Assembly (NCBI GenBank): GCA_037039925.1
Contig: JAXRKP010000574.1
Coordinates: 90,001 to 154,000 of the forward strand
Direction of reading: 5' to 3'
Source of the DNA: Doris montereyensis
Taxonomy: Eukaryota; Mollusca; Gastropoda; Nudibranchia; Dorididae
DNA length: 64,000 nucleotides
A program made the translations under genes and the position numbers. This document shows positions 27,779 through 40,400 of the stretch, piece after piece. Every line of letters starts with the position of its first letter. Position 1 is the stretch's first letter. Under the pieces are notes generated by a model, which saw nothing but the letters and a program-made list of their open reading frames with translations, had not been told where the DNA came from and did no database searches.

Positions 27779-30700
27779 TACATTTCTACTGCGTACTCAT
27801 CTCTACAAGGGTAAGGCTCTAGGCACATCACAGATTTTAATAAAAAAAATATTATACATGTGTTACATATGATACACAATATGAATTTCATACATCAAGC
27901 TACATGAGTGTGTGCAATTTATGACAAGAAAATCGATAATGCAAAGAAGAAGAAGAAAATCTTTTAACAGTAAGTGCTGTCATAAATTCATATTCCACAA
28001 ACACACACAAATTTTCACACACAGGATGAATACAGCCTTAATAAAATTATGCCATTTTTCTGTTAAGAATGTAAGCTTTTATAAGCTAGTTAAAAAGATG
28101 TGTCTTGATGTGTTTTTCTAAAAATTGACAGTGACTTTGACTCTCTAAGACCCTGTAGGACAGGATTCCACACAAATGGGCCATAATATGCGAAAGATCA
28201 TGTGCAGAACACAAAAAATATTTTTAAATACATATGACTATGAGGCTGCGACAAAATGTGGTACAAAAATATCCATGTAATAACATGGCTCCTGATACCA
28301 TAGTCTGCCTGCCAGCAAGCAATTTTCGCAGGTAACAGAATTCTTTATAAATAAAGTGGCCCCTTAACACTGCTCCCGGAATGGCTATTAAGATCATTTT
28401 TAAGAGACACCTTACTAATCAATCAATGTTGTCAAGGCAGGTGTCTTTTTTCATGGATTTTAAATATCAAGGGAATTAAACCAAATGTGTAGATGATCAG
28501 GACACACCTCTCAGCTGAAAGAGGTAAGTGCTGTAAGCAAACTCTCACCATCTGCCAGACGACAAGATACCAATTTCATCTACGGTGAAGAATACCCACA
28601 CAAAATTCTTATATTACAGTATAAAGATTGCGTTCAGTCTAAAATTACACCTAAACCACAACTTAATTAGCATCTGACTGACCAACACTCTCACTTCCGT
28701 TGTATTAAAGCCAAGTAGGGTTCTACACCGACGGATACAGATACAGTTATTTAGCCAACAACAAAACTAAAACTCTTAAACTCTAAACCCCAACTTTGCA
28801 ATGAAGAAAGGAAAACTCACTAAAACACCATGCAAATTATACTGCAGGAATTTCATAGACAAATGTTTTCTTATAAATCCTACTACTTTTCTATGGTTTT
28901 CCTAGCTGCTATTCAAGATAAATGTATGAATAATGGTTGACTTATATACAAATTTGATGATCAGTTAGTCTTTCAATCCATCTAAAGACTATGGAGTAGA
29001 TGAACAAACAAGGCAAAGGGAGTTTGCTCATAATGATAACAGTTATACTAAGCTTTGAATGAAAAGCTTCTCTGTAACCATAACATTACCATATCAATAA
29101 CGTATAATACATACTATAAGACAAAAAAAAAACAATTTAAAAAAAATAAATCAATGCCACAACAAAACGTGTTAGCATTCACATTACACTTCCTGACATG
29201 TCTTTAAAGCCTGTAGTTGTGCTTGCCCAAGAGTAAGAAAAAGTTCTTTCTGATCGAAACAACGGTGACTTATTAAATCTTCAAATCAAAGACTGGACAA
29301 TTTTTCAGTTTCCCGATTCAGTTATTGTGTGTAAATTTAGCAACAAAGATGCTGGCATGCATACATTGTATGAGCGTAAATGATATAAACAACAGTGTTA
29401 CCTTTGTCTGGATCAAGTCTATCCTATTTTAGTACTTTTTGTTGTGACTTTAAGTATATCACAGCATTAGAATCGGTCCTTTGAAATTGGAGTCGGTAGT
29501 GTTTATGTCACTTTACAACTGTTGTTAAGGGCGCCATATTGACCATAGATCGTTCATTGTAAATAAATAATTTTATTTAAAATACTACATTTTGAACATT
29601 ATTATAATTTTTTACACATTAATAACACAGCATCATTTTGACTTAAAATCACATTACATTATTTTACGATAAACTGTATTTTATATTCGGAATTTAAAAT
29701 ATGAAATTTAGATAACTGAAAAGGGAGCGATGACGTGTTTCTTTCGAAATTTAAGAGAGTTTCATCTAGATCGAGGCCCATAATCTCAAGATGAACAAAC
29801 AATACAATCAGGATGAGTAAGAAGTTAATTAATTATCAAAAGATAAAATAAAATGCAATGGATACATATAATTTCTTCTTGTGATTTTGGTATTTTCAAA
29901 ATTTCCGAATAAAGGAAGGTCAGATAAGACCATATTTTCTCGTCCATTGGTCCTTAATTTCTTAGCCTACTAGTTTCTTCTAACTATCTACATCAAGTAA
30001 GCAGGGGACTCTACTCTTGAAAAACTTTCAACATAGCAGTCAAAACCCAAGCAAATTTTGGCATTTGAGGGTAGGTCGATCAATTTTTTACCTTTCTTTG
30101 CAAATTCAGTAGACCTAATGTGAATCTAGATTCTGAATCTAATTGCATCTGAATCTAGATCTATGTAAATTACAAGGCTCTCTCTTTACAATTTAAGGGA
30201 ATTTTAAAGTTTTTATTGACTAGAAATTTTGGAAAAACAGGCTCCAGTCCAGACAAACTTAATAAGAAAAAAAATGGCAACCAACAGGTTTCAGGAAGGA
30301 TGGGACGGGACCCTGTGATAATTTAAAATCTTCCCAACTCCAGCTCATAAAAGATGTTGAAATTGTCTGGCCTAAAATCAAAACCTGAACAGCGAAAGTA
30401 AAAGACCTAGCCTCTATACTTATAATACTTAGATCAGACAGGCTTCACAAACATAGGACCCAATGTTAACTTGAATTCTTCAATGAATCTTTCTCAAAAT
30501 CCAATTGATAAATCTTCGTAACATTTGGTCCATATATAGCTTTGACAACGCAGATAATAAAAACATAATATTGTGAAATTTGCTTTCAATTTGTGTGTTT
30601 TCTGAATATTTTTTGGTTCAAACGTGAGGAATTGAGACCGTTGCCATTAGCATTTTACTCTTTTTAATAGTTCCTTTTTCACCTTAAAATAAGCGAGGTC

Positions 30701-31690
30701 AACGATCTTTTATTCTGTTTTCTTCAATTCTGTGTGAAAGAGATTTGTTCAAAGAAAATTTGGCCAAGTCTAAAAGAAAGAAATCTTTTGCAGTGATCAC
30801 GTGATCACCTTAATTGCCTGGTTCATGAGGAAGTCATGTTTATTCCTTGGTTATCCATGTGTGACTGGATCTCAAGCCAGTGTTGGATCTTTGCTGAGAT
30901 TGCTTGATGCTTTGTTTTCATGATGTTATACTTTACGACATGCTACTGTTTTTGTTATTTTAATTTTACAGGAGACGATATATATGGTATTGTTAAGTTT
31001 TGAGATGGTACGATATTTTAAAGTCTGAGACAATAAGATATTGTTCAGTCTGATACAAAGACAGTGAGACCAGTAAATCTATATTTTTAATAAAATCATA
31101 GTTGAAACTTGAACCTTACAAGTTTCCTGCCTTCCTCACTGTAGTTTGTATAGCTGTGTATTTGGAATGAGCTAAAATGTGTCGTGTGTGACACAACATC
31201 CACATAGTACCCATTACAGTTGTAAATCTTAGATCTGTGAACATACCAGTACATGCAGAGAGGGTGGAAGGAAAGGAAGTGGGTGTCGCTTATTGATCGT
31301 CAAGTGTCAAGTTCAGTGTTAGCCTGGGCATCCAGCAATGCCATGCAAGCATGTGAACACGGGTGGTTGGGGTTGACTAGAACACACTGTGACTAGCTTC
31401 TCTTACCCACCCTCTATCCCTTTATTCTTGATCTGGGATGCTGGTTGATTCTTATACATCATCTACACTTGTTATCTCGAGACCATTGGACAAAATTGTT
31501 TATTTTAAACATTTCAAGCGATGAACGAATCAATCCACCTTACTAGATTGGATAGACACACAAACAAAAACACACCAAAGAGCACAAAAGCACATTGTTT
31601 GGCCCACCAACCGGTAGTTGGTCGCCTGTTTCCGCTCAAGAGAAATAATTATTTACGCCACTCTAGAGAGACCTCAAATTCAACGAGAAA
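27533..31690. other. Intergenic region between two head-to-head genes
   Basis: No coding exon is recognised. It contains an ATA/ATT microsatellite at about 27725-27776 and a 16-bp palindrome at 30793. A 5' UTR exon of the VWA-type gene is expected somewhere here because the first coding exon starts at an acceptor, but I cannot place it. Confidence 0.5.
30793..30808. promoter_or_regulatory. 16-bp perfect palindrome with TCACGTGA core
   Basis: GTGATCAC is repeated twice in a row, giving a 16-bp perfect palindrome centred on CACGTG. TCACGTGA is the core bound by MITF/TFE-type bHLH-Zip factors in animals. Whether it is used is unknown; it lies 3.3 kb from both gene starts. Confidence 0.3.
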
Positions 31691-31695
31691 GGGGC

Positions 31696-31711
31696 AATCT
31701 TTCTCTCTCTA

Positions 31712-31757
<46 letters not shown>

Positions 31758-31830
31758 GCTCTCTCTCTCTCTTTGTCTCTCTCTGTCTCTCTCTCTCTGT
31801 CTCTCTCTCTCTCTCTCTGTATGCGTGTGT
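31696..31830. repeat. (CT)n microsatellite
   Basis: CT run with scattered interruptions, ending in a short GTGTGT/GAGAGA block. Confidence 0.95.
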
Positions 31831-31862
31831 GAGAGAGAGATTCTGATAATAATATGTTCGTA

Positions 31863-32052
31863 TGACGTAACTTCTGGGTAGCTGTCGATTACTTTAGTAA
31901 TAATCCAACAAGTAAGAAACAGTGATTGATACGAGATATAAGTGGCCAATCACATTGTACATATATGGTCAGCCTGAGTGGAGGGTGTTACCTTCATTTA
32001 ATAGAAAGAAACCATGGACCAATCAGGAGACATTGCGTTGAGGATTACGTCA
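31863..32052. promoter_or_regulatory. Candidate promoter cluster: two CRE-like and two CCAAT motifs
   Basis: TGACGTAA at 31863-31870 and its exact reverse complement TTACGTCA at 32045-32052 enclose CCAAT at 31946-31950 and 32019-32023. CRE/ATF and CCAAT boxes commonly lie in animal promoters. CLYBL may have an upstream 5' UTR exon, because cagatcgaca follows a pyrimidine tract about 35 bp before its ATG, so this could be its promoter. Motif evidence only. Confidence 0.3.
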
Positions 32053-32059
32053 TCATACG

Positions 32060-33640
32060 TTAAATATGTCAAAACATGTCGCTACATCTTTTTCACACAT
32101 GGATGAAAACAGTGGGTCATAATGGTACAAGGGAAGGTTGAAGCTTTCATTTGGGTTTAATGACGAGCATCAAAGGGACTTTGAATTGATACCTAAAGCA
32201 GATCATTTCAGATGTTCATGATGGCACTTGGTGTCTGGACAAGAGGGGGTAGTTGATTGAAATGTATAGACATAAGAGACCTCTCAGTCTCCAGTCTATC
32301 TAACTACTTTGTAGAAAGGGAGTATGGAAGGGTAGGAAGATGTGAAAAACCACTACATTGCGTAAGGGGTGGAGGCTGCTCGGGGAGAGGAGGAGGATTA
32401 CTATTGAACTGTAGGAATGGAAGAATAAGAGTAAAGAAGTACAGTCACCTATACCATGTAATGCAGCAGACAAAGGAGGGAACGTGACAGACAAAGGGTA
32501 AGGGGGACATTTTGAAAGGAATAGAAAACATTGCTGAGGAAAGGTGTTAGGTCGGGAATTGAAAGTGTTGCCGCAGGTGGGCGATACGCACTTGGGAAAG
32601 CAATAAAACAGGAGGATCTGTTTCTTTCATCGTGACGGTCACAGAATCAGTAAAAATGAGAGGCTATTGAACAGTTTCGTTGTTCTTTTAAATATTTCGT
32701 CTGCTTATATGCTTTATGCAGATTTAGAACTTTCTATCACATTTTCTGTTTAGTTGAAATTTGTTGTTTCTAAAAGACGAAAGTGAGTAAAATGCAATGT
32801 ATGATTGAAGTTCAAAAGCCTCAATCCAAAGTAAATGAATTGTTATAGTCTTCCTTGATTCACCCTTTGTCCTCTTTGATAAGCATCACAACAGACATTT
32901 TGTTCTTGTTATTTCATCACAACTGACACATGATACTGCGATATTACTACGTTGCTCTATGTTTTCAGAGCATTTGGTAGCAAAGCAATTATGTTGCTGT
33001 TATATAGGTGTAAATATAATATTGCTGTACTATATGTAGGTGTTAGTTGAGATTTGTATGAATTTATATTTATTTTTTTGTCCGTTTTCAAAACCATCAC
33101 AAGTGACACGTTTTTTAATGCAATTACAGGAATTATTTTATATTTGATAATTTTTTCCAAGAAATTATAACATCAGTTTGTTGTTGATGGATGATAGTGT
33201 TTCCATCATTTTTCGATGTGTGCTATTCTTTCAATTTCAACTTTTTTGTTGAGGGAAATTTCATGTGTGTCTTGTGATTTTGGACAAAAGGAAAGCTGAT
33301 AATTGTTTACTACATAATGGTTTTTTAAGACAATGTTTTGGTATTTTCTATTAAAGGAGCAAGCATATGCAGTCAAAATAGACACAAAAAGCTCCCAAAG
33401 CGGCTCTTTTATTCTTAAAATCTCAAAAATATTTTTTCCAGCATCACAACAGGTATTTTGAAAGGTGACTCAGAAAAGTTCTAATATTTCATCACACATG
33501 TAAAAAGCTATCTCGTAGTACGCATTACAATATTTCTAAGTCATAAAGGAACATAATAACCAGAGATTCACCCTAGTACTTTCAATTTCAAAAACAGCCT
33601 TCTTACAGGCTTCATGCCAGCGACCTTTTGTCATTGCCTC
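32060..33640. other. Intergenic sequence upstream of CLYBL
   Basis: Includes a purine-rich patch (32300-32560). No exon recognised. Confidence 0.5.
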
Positions 33641-33642
33641 AT

Positions 33643-33992
33643 ATACAAAGCTGAACGTCTCTAACTTTGACCGCTTATAACTCAGGAACCACTGCACCCA
33701 CAATTTCCGTATTTCGCATGTAAATTTCAAATAGCTTGCTTTAGGATCTAATAAACTCTTGGATCTTGGATTAGAACAAAGATTTTTGTTGCCTGTGATC
33801 TACACAACTTTTTATTGTTACTAGATCAGATCTAATTTCTCGATTTCTGATAGTTATAACAAAAAGCCTGCATAACTTCAATATTGAGTACCAGTACTAA
33901 TTTGATCTAATAATCATACTTGATATGACCCGTAACCGATACAGTGTTTTGTGAGTTGACCGCAGTCAAAGTTCAAGAGACCCAGCTTTATA
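33643..33992. mobile_element. MITE-like element, copy 1, about 27-bp terminal inverted repeats
   Basis: The left end aaagctgaacgtctctaac pairs in inverse with the right end (gttcaagagacccagcttt), including an ACTTTGAC/GTCAAAGT block. The body (caaatagc.tgctttagg, atttgatctaataatc.tacttgatat) recurs at 37293-37645. No coding capacity. It ends about 145 bp before the CLYBL start codon. Confidence 0.75.
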
Positions 33993-34136
33993 ATAATAAA
34001 GAGAAATCGTGATCCAACATTACTTTCTGGTTTGATTGTATGATAGATAATGCTTACAATGCCATTAGTGATGACTACTTTTATTCTATGTTTTTCTCGT
34101 CAGATCGACAGCCTCTGTTGCCCTCTCATCTAGAAA

Positions 34137-34450
34137 ATGGCAGGAGCAATTTCAGCTGGTCTCGTTTTGAGATATTTAGTTAGAGCGAAACCGTCACTGT
34201 TTTTGTTTCATCATGTTCAGTCTCACATACCACCACAAAGGATTTCGGCACCAAACTGCAGTTTCACTGTGAAGTCTCAAAGTTTTAGCCAGAAAGCAGG
34301 TACTGGTCCAAAGGAGGAAGGAGATATATACCAAGGAGGACTTTAATGTATGTACCCGGGCACGATACAAAGAAGTTGATGAAAATACCACAGCTGAATG
34401 TAGACTGTGCCGTCTTGGAATGTGAGGATGGAGTAGCAGTTAATATGAAG
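34137..34450 (+). CDS. CLYBL: CLYBL exon 1: presequence and first barrel strand
   Basis: Starts MAGAISAGLVLRYLVRAKPS. A one-base shift in aaaggaggaaggagat moves the frame to YIPRRTLMYVPGHD. Ends CEDGVAVNMK at donor AAG|GTGATA, phase 0. Confidence 0.93.
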
Positions 34451-37400
34451 GTGATAAAAACACTCTGTCTGACTGTTTAATGCATATTTATTTTAGCTTG
34501 GAGTCAGCAGGTATTATTTAAGTCTCAGACTGCGTCAGTGTCATTTTGCTGTTAAGACTAAAAACACAAACATATTCCTTTGGTCAGTGTATCTTTGAAA
34601 AGCGATATTTTAAAATATTTTGTACAAGTATGTAGATCTACTCATTCATACAGGCTTCTATTTTTTTGAAAATAAAAATAAAAATTCTTAGTAGGTAAGG
34701 AATGCAGATTGGTAAATAAGAAGATCATATATAGATTTAGTTTATTAATGGCAGAGATTTCTCATTACGAGATCACAGCTGCCAACCAGTATTTTCAATA
34801 TGTACTATGTATTATTATTAATAAGTTAAGTTATCAATGTTTTCTGGAACATTACTTGTCGTCATACAAGTAAGAGTAGTTTGCACGGTCAGTGTCTGTT
34901 TTTTCGATTTGAGAAAGTTGGCAGCTATGCAAGATGTCTAAAGAACTAAACCATTTTGATGTAGCAACTATTTTAGAAAGTTGACCCTGTCACCTTCTGT
35001 GACTTATAGGTTGTTGCTGTTTCCATTTCATTCTTGCATGATTTTATATTTTCATTTTGCCTGAAATGCTATAGATCTAGATTTAGAGTATGGATACTTT
35101 TAAAGAACAATGGTTTTGCATAAAATTTTGCTTTATAATCTCAATAAAAATACCTTGAGACCTATGTTATGCTGAAGATTGCATTTAGCGAAGAATCCAT
35201 GGGTCAGACAACATCTGCCACTTTAGAAAATATGGATAAAGTTAAGCCTATTTACAATGAAGATGGTCGTAAATGTATCGATGACATTGCCACAACGATT
35301 GGCATCTCACATGGATCATGTCGAAGAATTTTGACTGAAAACTTTGGGGAATGTGGAAAAATTGCAGCCAAACTATTTCCAAAAACATTTATCAATGGAA
35401 CAAAGACAAGTGTGCATTGATGCATGTTGTGACATGCTGAATCCATTTGCAAACGATATCAAAGAAAATAATAACAGGTGATGAAATTTGGGTTCGTGGT
35501 TATTATCCTTAAACAGCACAACAGTCATCGCAATGAGTTAATCGTAATTCATTGCGTCCTATGGAAGTCTGCCAGGAAAGGACATATATTGTAAAAATAA
35601 TGCACATCGTGTTGTTTGACTTCCAAGTGATTGTTCACAAAGAATTTGGACCACAAGGATACACTGTGAGCAATGAGTATTACATTTAAATTTTTCGTCG
35701 CCTGCCAGAAGATGTTTGTAGAAATCGCCTTGAACTTTTGACATGAGGCGACTGGTACCCGCCTCATGAATAATGTAACCCCCCATACTGCAGTAAGTGT
35801 ACAACATCACCGTGCCAATAATAGAATGGCAGTTATAGATTGTCCTCCACGCCGCTTGACTTGGCATTGTGTGATTTTTTTCTGTTCTCGAAACTAAAGA
35901 TGACATTGAAAGAAAGGCGTTTTTCAGTAACATCGAGGAGATTAAAACTGAATCGCAGAGAGTTTTGGACACTTTATCAAATCAAGACCTACATAAATTG
36001 CTTTTATCGCTTAAAAAGCTGCTGGAATTAGTGTATAGATGTCGAAGGGAACTACTTTGAAGGATTCAACGAGTAGCAAAAACAATTGGGTAAGCCGTTT
36101 ATGGAAAGTCAAACCAGTCCGGGAACATTTCAAGTGGCACAGTGATACTGTTGCCAGCATTACATTCATTGTCTTGCTTCTTTTGGTTATGCAAAAGCTC
36201 AAATGATGTAAGACACACCCAGCCTTCTCTTCCTTTGCTCTTAGTTTGTGTTAATTTCTTTATGCTTGTTTTCTCTTTCTCTCTTTGTGGGTGGTTAGCG
36301 GGCGCTGCTAGTAGGTCCTACTTCCTTCCTTTCACATTTTTACTTATATTTCAGTTTGCTGTTTCCGCTTCATTCAATCTAAGATCACGGCATATGGTGG
36401 ACTGGGTAAAGTTCAACAAAGCAAAGAAATGAATCTTTTGTTTCTTCAATTATGTTTTCTGAAGCGTATATTAGTTTTGTTGATAGTTTCCCTTTATGAT
36501 TATTAATTACAGGAGCAGGCTAGAAAGAATATAAAGGAGGCCCTTACTAGCTTGCGTTTGGATGGTGTTGATATGGCCCTGAGGGTAAACTCAGTGGCCA
36601 GCAAACTCATGGAGCCTGATCTCAACGCCATTGTTGGCAATGACCTTGGAGAGCCCCTTGATACAGAATACTTGCCTCAAACAATTTTGCTTCCAAAGGT
36701 GGACTCTGTTGAGGATCTAGTAATTGTGAGTCTGTAGTTTTGTTTCTCATCTTTGACATGACTCTTGGGTTAAGCAAGGTTTTCATGACATCAGATGTTA
36801 CAAGATTACGATACTTGTTTACTTCAATTTTTTTTTTTTATAGCCATTGGTTCAAACGGCTTCATTATATACCTAGAACTCAATAAATTAAATGTGAATT
36901 GAATTATGATCACATTTGTAAATGAAAATGAGAGTCTTATAATGGAAATAGATGCTTGTTCTAAGAGAAAAGTCGTATGGTGTTACGCTGAGAAAAGAAA
37001 AACGTACCAATCTTTTTGTATCATATATTTTGATTCTTTGCTTGTCTTCTCAGTTTACCGACAGATTGCAATTTGCAAAACTTGGTCGTGACTACGTTCC
37101 ATATCTCATAACCTATGTGGAAAGTGCCCAGGGGTTAATGAATCTTAAAGATGTCCTAAGAAAAGCCAGCGATTTCTCAAAAGATGGTCATTACAAGATA
37201 GATGGAGTTGTTTTCGGCTCTGATGATTTCTGTGCTGACATCGGTAAGACTCTCAGTTATAGTTTAGTTTGGAACAAACCGTATCATAATATATATAAAG
37301 CTGAATTTCTTTAACTTTGAGCGCTATAAACTCAGGAACCAATGCTCCCATGACCACCATATTTTGTCCGTAGGTTTCAAATAGCCTGCTTTAGGTTTTT

Positions 37401-40400
37401 AGTGGATGAAATATTGGATCAAATCAGTATTTGAGTTGATTGGGGAAAGATTGTTTGCGTGTGATCGAAGAAACCTTTTTTGTTACTAAATTTATTTCAT
37501 CGATTTCCGGCCATCACAATGAAAAGCCTGTGTAACCTCAGTATCTAGTACTGATTTGATCTAATAATCGTACTTGATATCACTCATACACGATACAGTG
37601 GTTTCTGAGTTTACCACAGGCAAAGTTTGAGAGATCCAGCTTGATTATCAGATTAGATAAGATACAACTTTATTGTCATGCTATTACAGTGCAAACTGTC
37701 TAATCAGGAAATCTCGTTGATCGTAAAATTGTCCCGATTAGTCGAGTTTCCGACCAAGGGATTTTAGTTTTCCCTCAACAGTTTGAGGTACTTAAGCCCT
37801 TCTATGAGTGGTAAAATACAGAATTAAACAAACAATCGATTGTAGCCGCACGACCAGTTGGTCAAAACAAACATGGCATTGTTACTGGTTTACGCCGTCC
37901 ATCGTGAATGTTGTAGAAAGTGTAAATAAATCAATAACCTTAAGAAACACAAAGTGTAAAGTGGGAATGTAAATGTAATAAAGAGAAAGGGTTATCAAAA
38001 GTGGAAATGTAAGTTTAAGTCAAAATGGTAATTAGTTCAAAGAATGTCGGTTCTCTTGCGTCTTCAATGAATTCAACACCTGTCCAAACCCGTAACGTAG
38101 TTCACAATGCGAAATTCGACTTCCGTTGAAACTGGTCATGAAGATACTAATAACGCTATTGTGGAATTTCAAAGGCCGTCAACAAGGTGATGTGAAGTGT
38201 TATTATTTCATAGATTTACTGAGAGATAAATTCAAAGAGATGGTGTGTGTATCCATATCAAAGAGATAGTGAGTGTGTGTATCCATATCAAAGAGATAGT
38301 GTGTGTATCCATATCAAAGATATGTGTGTATCCATATCAAAGAGATAGTGTGTGTATCAATATCATGGAGATGGTGTGTGTATCCATATGAAAGAGATAG
38401 TGTGTGTATCCATATGAAAGAGATAGTGTATGTATCCATATCAAAGAGATAGTGTGTGTATCAATATCATGGAGATGGTGTGTGTATCCATATCAAAGAG
38501 ATAGTGTGTGTATCTATATCAAAGAGATGTGTCCATGAGAAATGGTGTGTGTATCTGTATCAAAGAGATGGTATGTGTATCCATATCAAAGAGATAGCGT
38601 GTGTATCAATATCATGGAGATGGTGTGTGTATCCATATGAAAGAGATAGTGTGTGTATCCATATCAAAGAGATAGTGTGTGTATCAATATCATGGAGATG
38701 GTGTGTGTATCCATATCAAAGAGATAGTGTGTGTATCTATATCAAAGAGATGTGTGTCCATGTCAAGGAAACGGTGTGTGTATCTGTATCAAAGAGATAG
38801 TGTGTGTATCCATATCAAAGAGATAGTGTGTCATAATATGTATGATAATATTGTGTTGTTGTAATATTAGTAGAGAAGGTCTGTGACACATTCCATCAAT
38901 CTTTCCTTCTGCCTAGGTGCTGAACGGACTTTGGATGCCAGAGAGTTGACGTACGCCCGGCAAAAGATCGTCATGGTCACCAAAGCTTACAGAATTCAAG
39001 CTATTGATATGGTACATGTGGACATTCATGGTGAGATGACAAAACAAACGTGTGTGTTCTGTGTGAGTGTATGTCAGTATCATATGTGTGACCCTTAGCA
39101 TTCTGGATAAAGTTTTTTTAAATAACCGTGGTAAAACGAGATTTGAGTGTAGTTGCCTTCATAACTTTTTTTAACATTAACCGTGCAACTATTAGCATCA
39201 ATGGAAATTGTGGTAGTCATCAGGGATGATTGACAAACATAAAAAGGTTTTTAGAAACTCTTAAAATAGGGATATGCAGATGAATATATTCAATTATGTT
39301 ATAAATACTAACCATACAATACATCCTGTTTTGATTTGTGTCAAATCCACAAGACAAAGACGGTCTGAAAGCCATGTCAGAGCAAGGTGCCAAGAAGGGT
39401 TTCACCGGCAAACAAATCATCCACCCAGGCCAGGTGTCAACTGTGGAGGCTGCATTTACCCCGAGTCAAGCCCGGATAGAATGGGCAAGGGAGCTAATCA
39501 AAGCATTTGATGAGCATCAGGCAGAGGGACGGTAAGAAAACTTGTCTCTTAGTCTTATCGTAGTCTAATCCACCACTGGATCAGCTCTTGTCGTGTTGTC
39601 TTTTAGGTAGCAAACTACCCGAAACATGGATGCATGATACATTGCACACTGTTAATGATACAGATGATGATTATGATGCTTCTGTGCGATGATTATGACA
39701 ATAGACAAGTGGAATTTAAGTGAAAAGTTGACGGGCATCAAATACTAATCACTATTAACTAACATATACTACCAGGATATAAATATAAGCTATCCTACCT
39801 CAGGCAATTTCCAGCAATCTACATTCACAACTGAATGTAAGTAAACATCTAGCTCGCAATAAGAAAAAATGGCTCAATAAAATGAGAAACTAACTGTAAC
39901 TCAGATAGAATAACAAATACATATACAAGTATATAAAGAAGACATAAGGAATAGCTCAACAAACACTCAGAACAGCTCATGCAGATTATCTTTGAAAATG
40001 GAGTTGACGTATGGCAGAAATAAGAATGAACACTATTCCTCCGGTTACTAAAAATAGATGTAGTGAAAATGTTGCATTGATGAAGTGGAAGTCAAAATGG
40101 AGATCTTTTTATAATAGGTGCCTAGGTTACAGTTACACTGTCGCTGGCACAAAGTAAGGCGGCATGGAGCAGGGCAAATGGGGAGCCTGCGAGAAAGTGT
40201 CATTCACACTAGATCCAGAGATGTCAACCTCTTCTCAGAAAATGTGTACCGTCTAAGCAAAACATGTATACTATCTGAGCAAAACATGTGTACTATCTGA
40301 GCAAAACATGTGTATATCTGAGCAAAACATGTGTACTATCTGAGCAAAACATGTGTACTATCTGAGCAAAACATGTGTACTATCTGAGCAAAACATGTGT

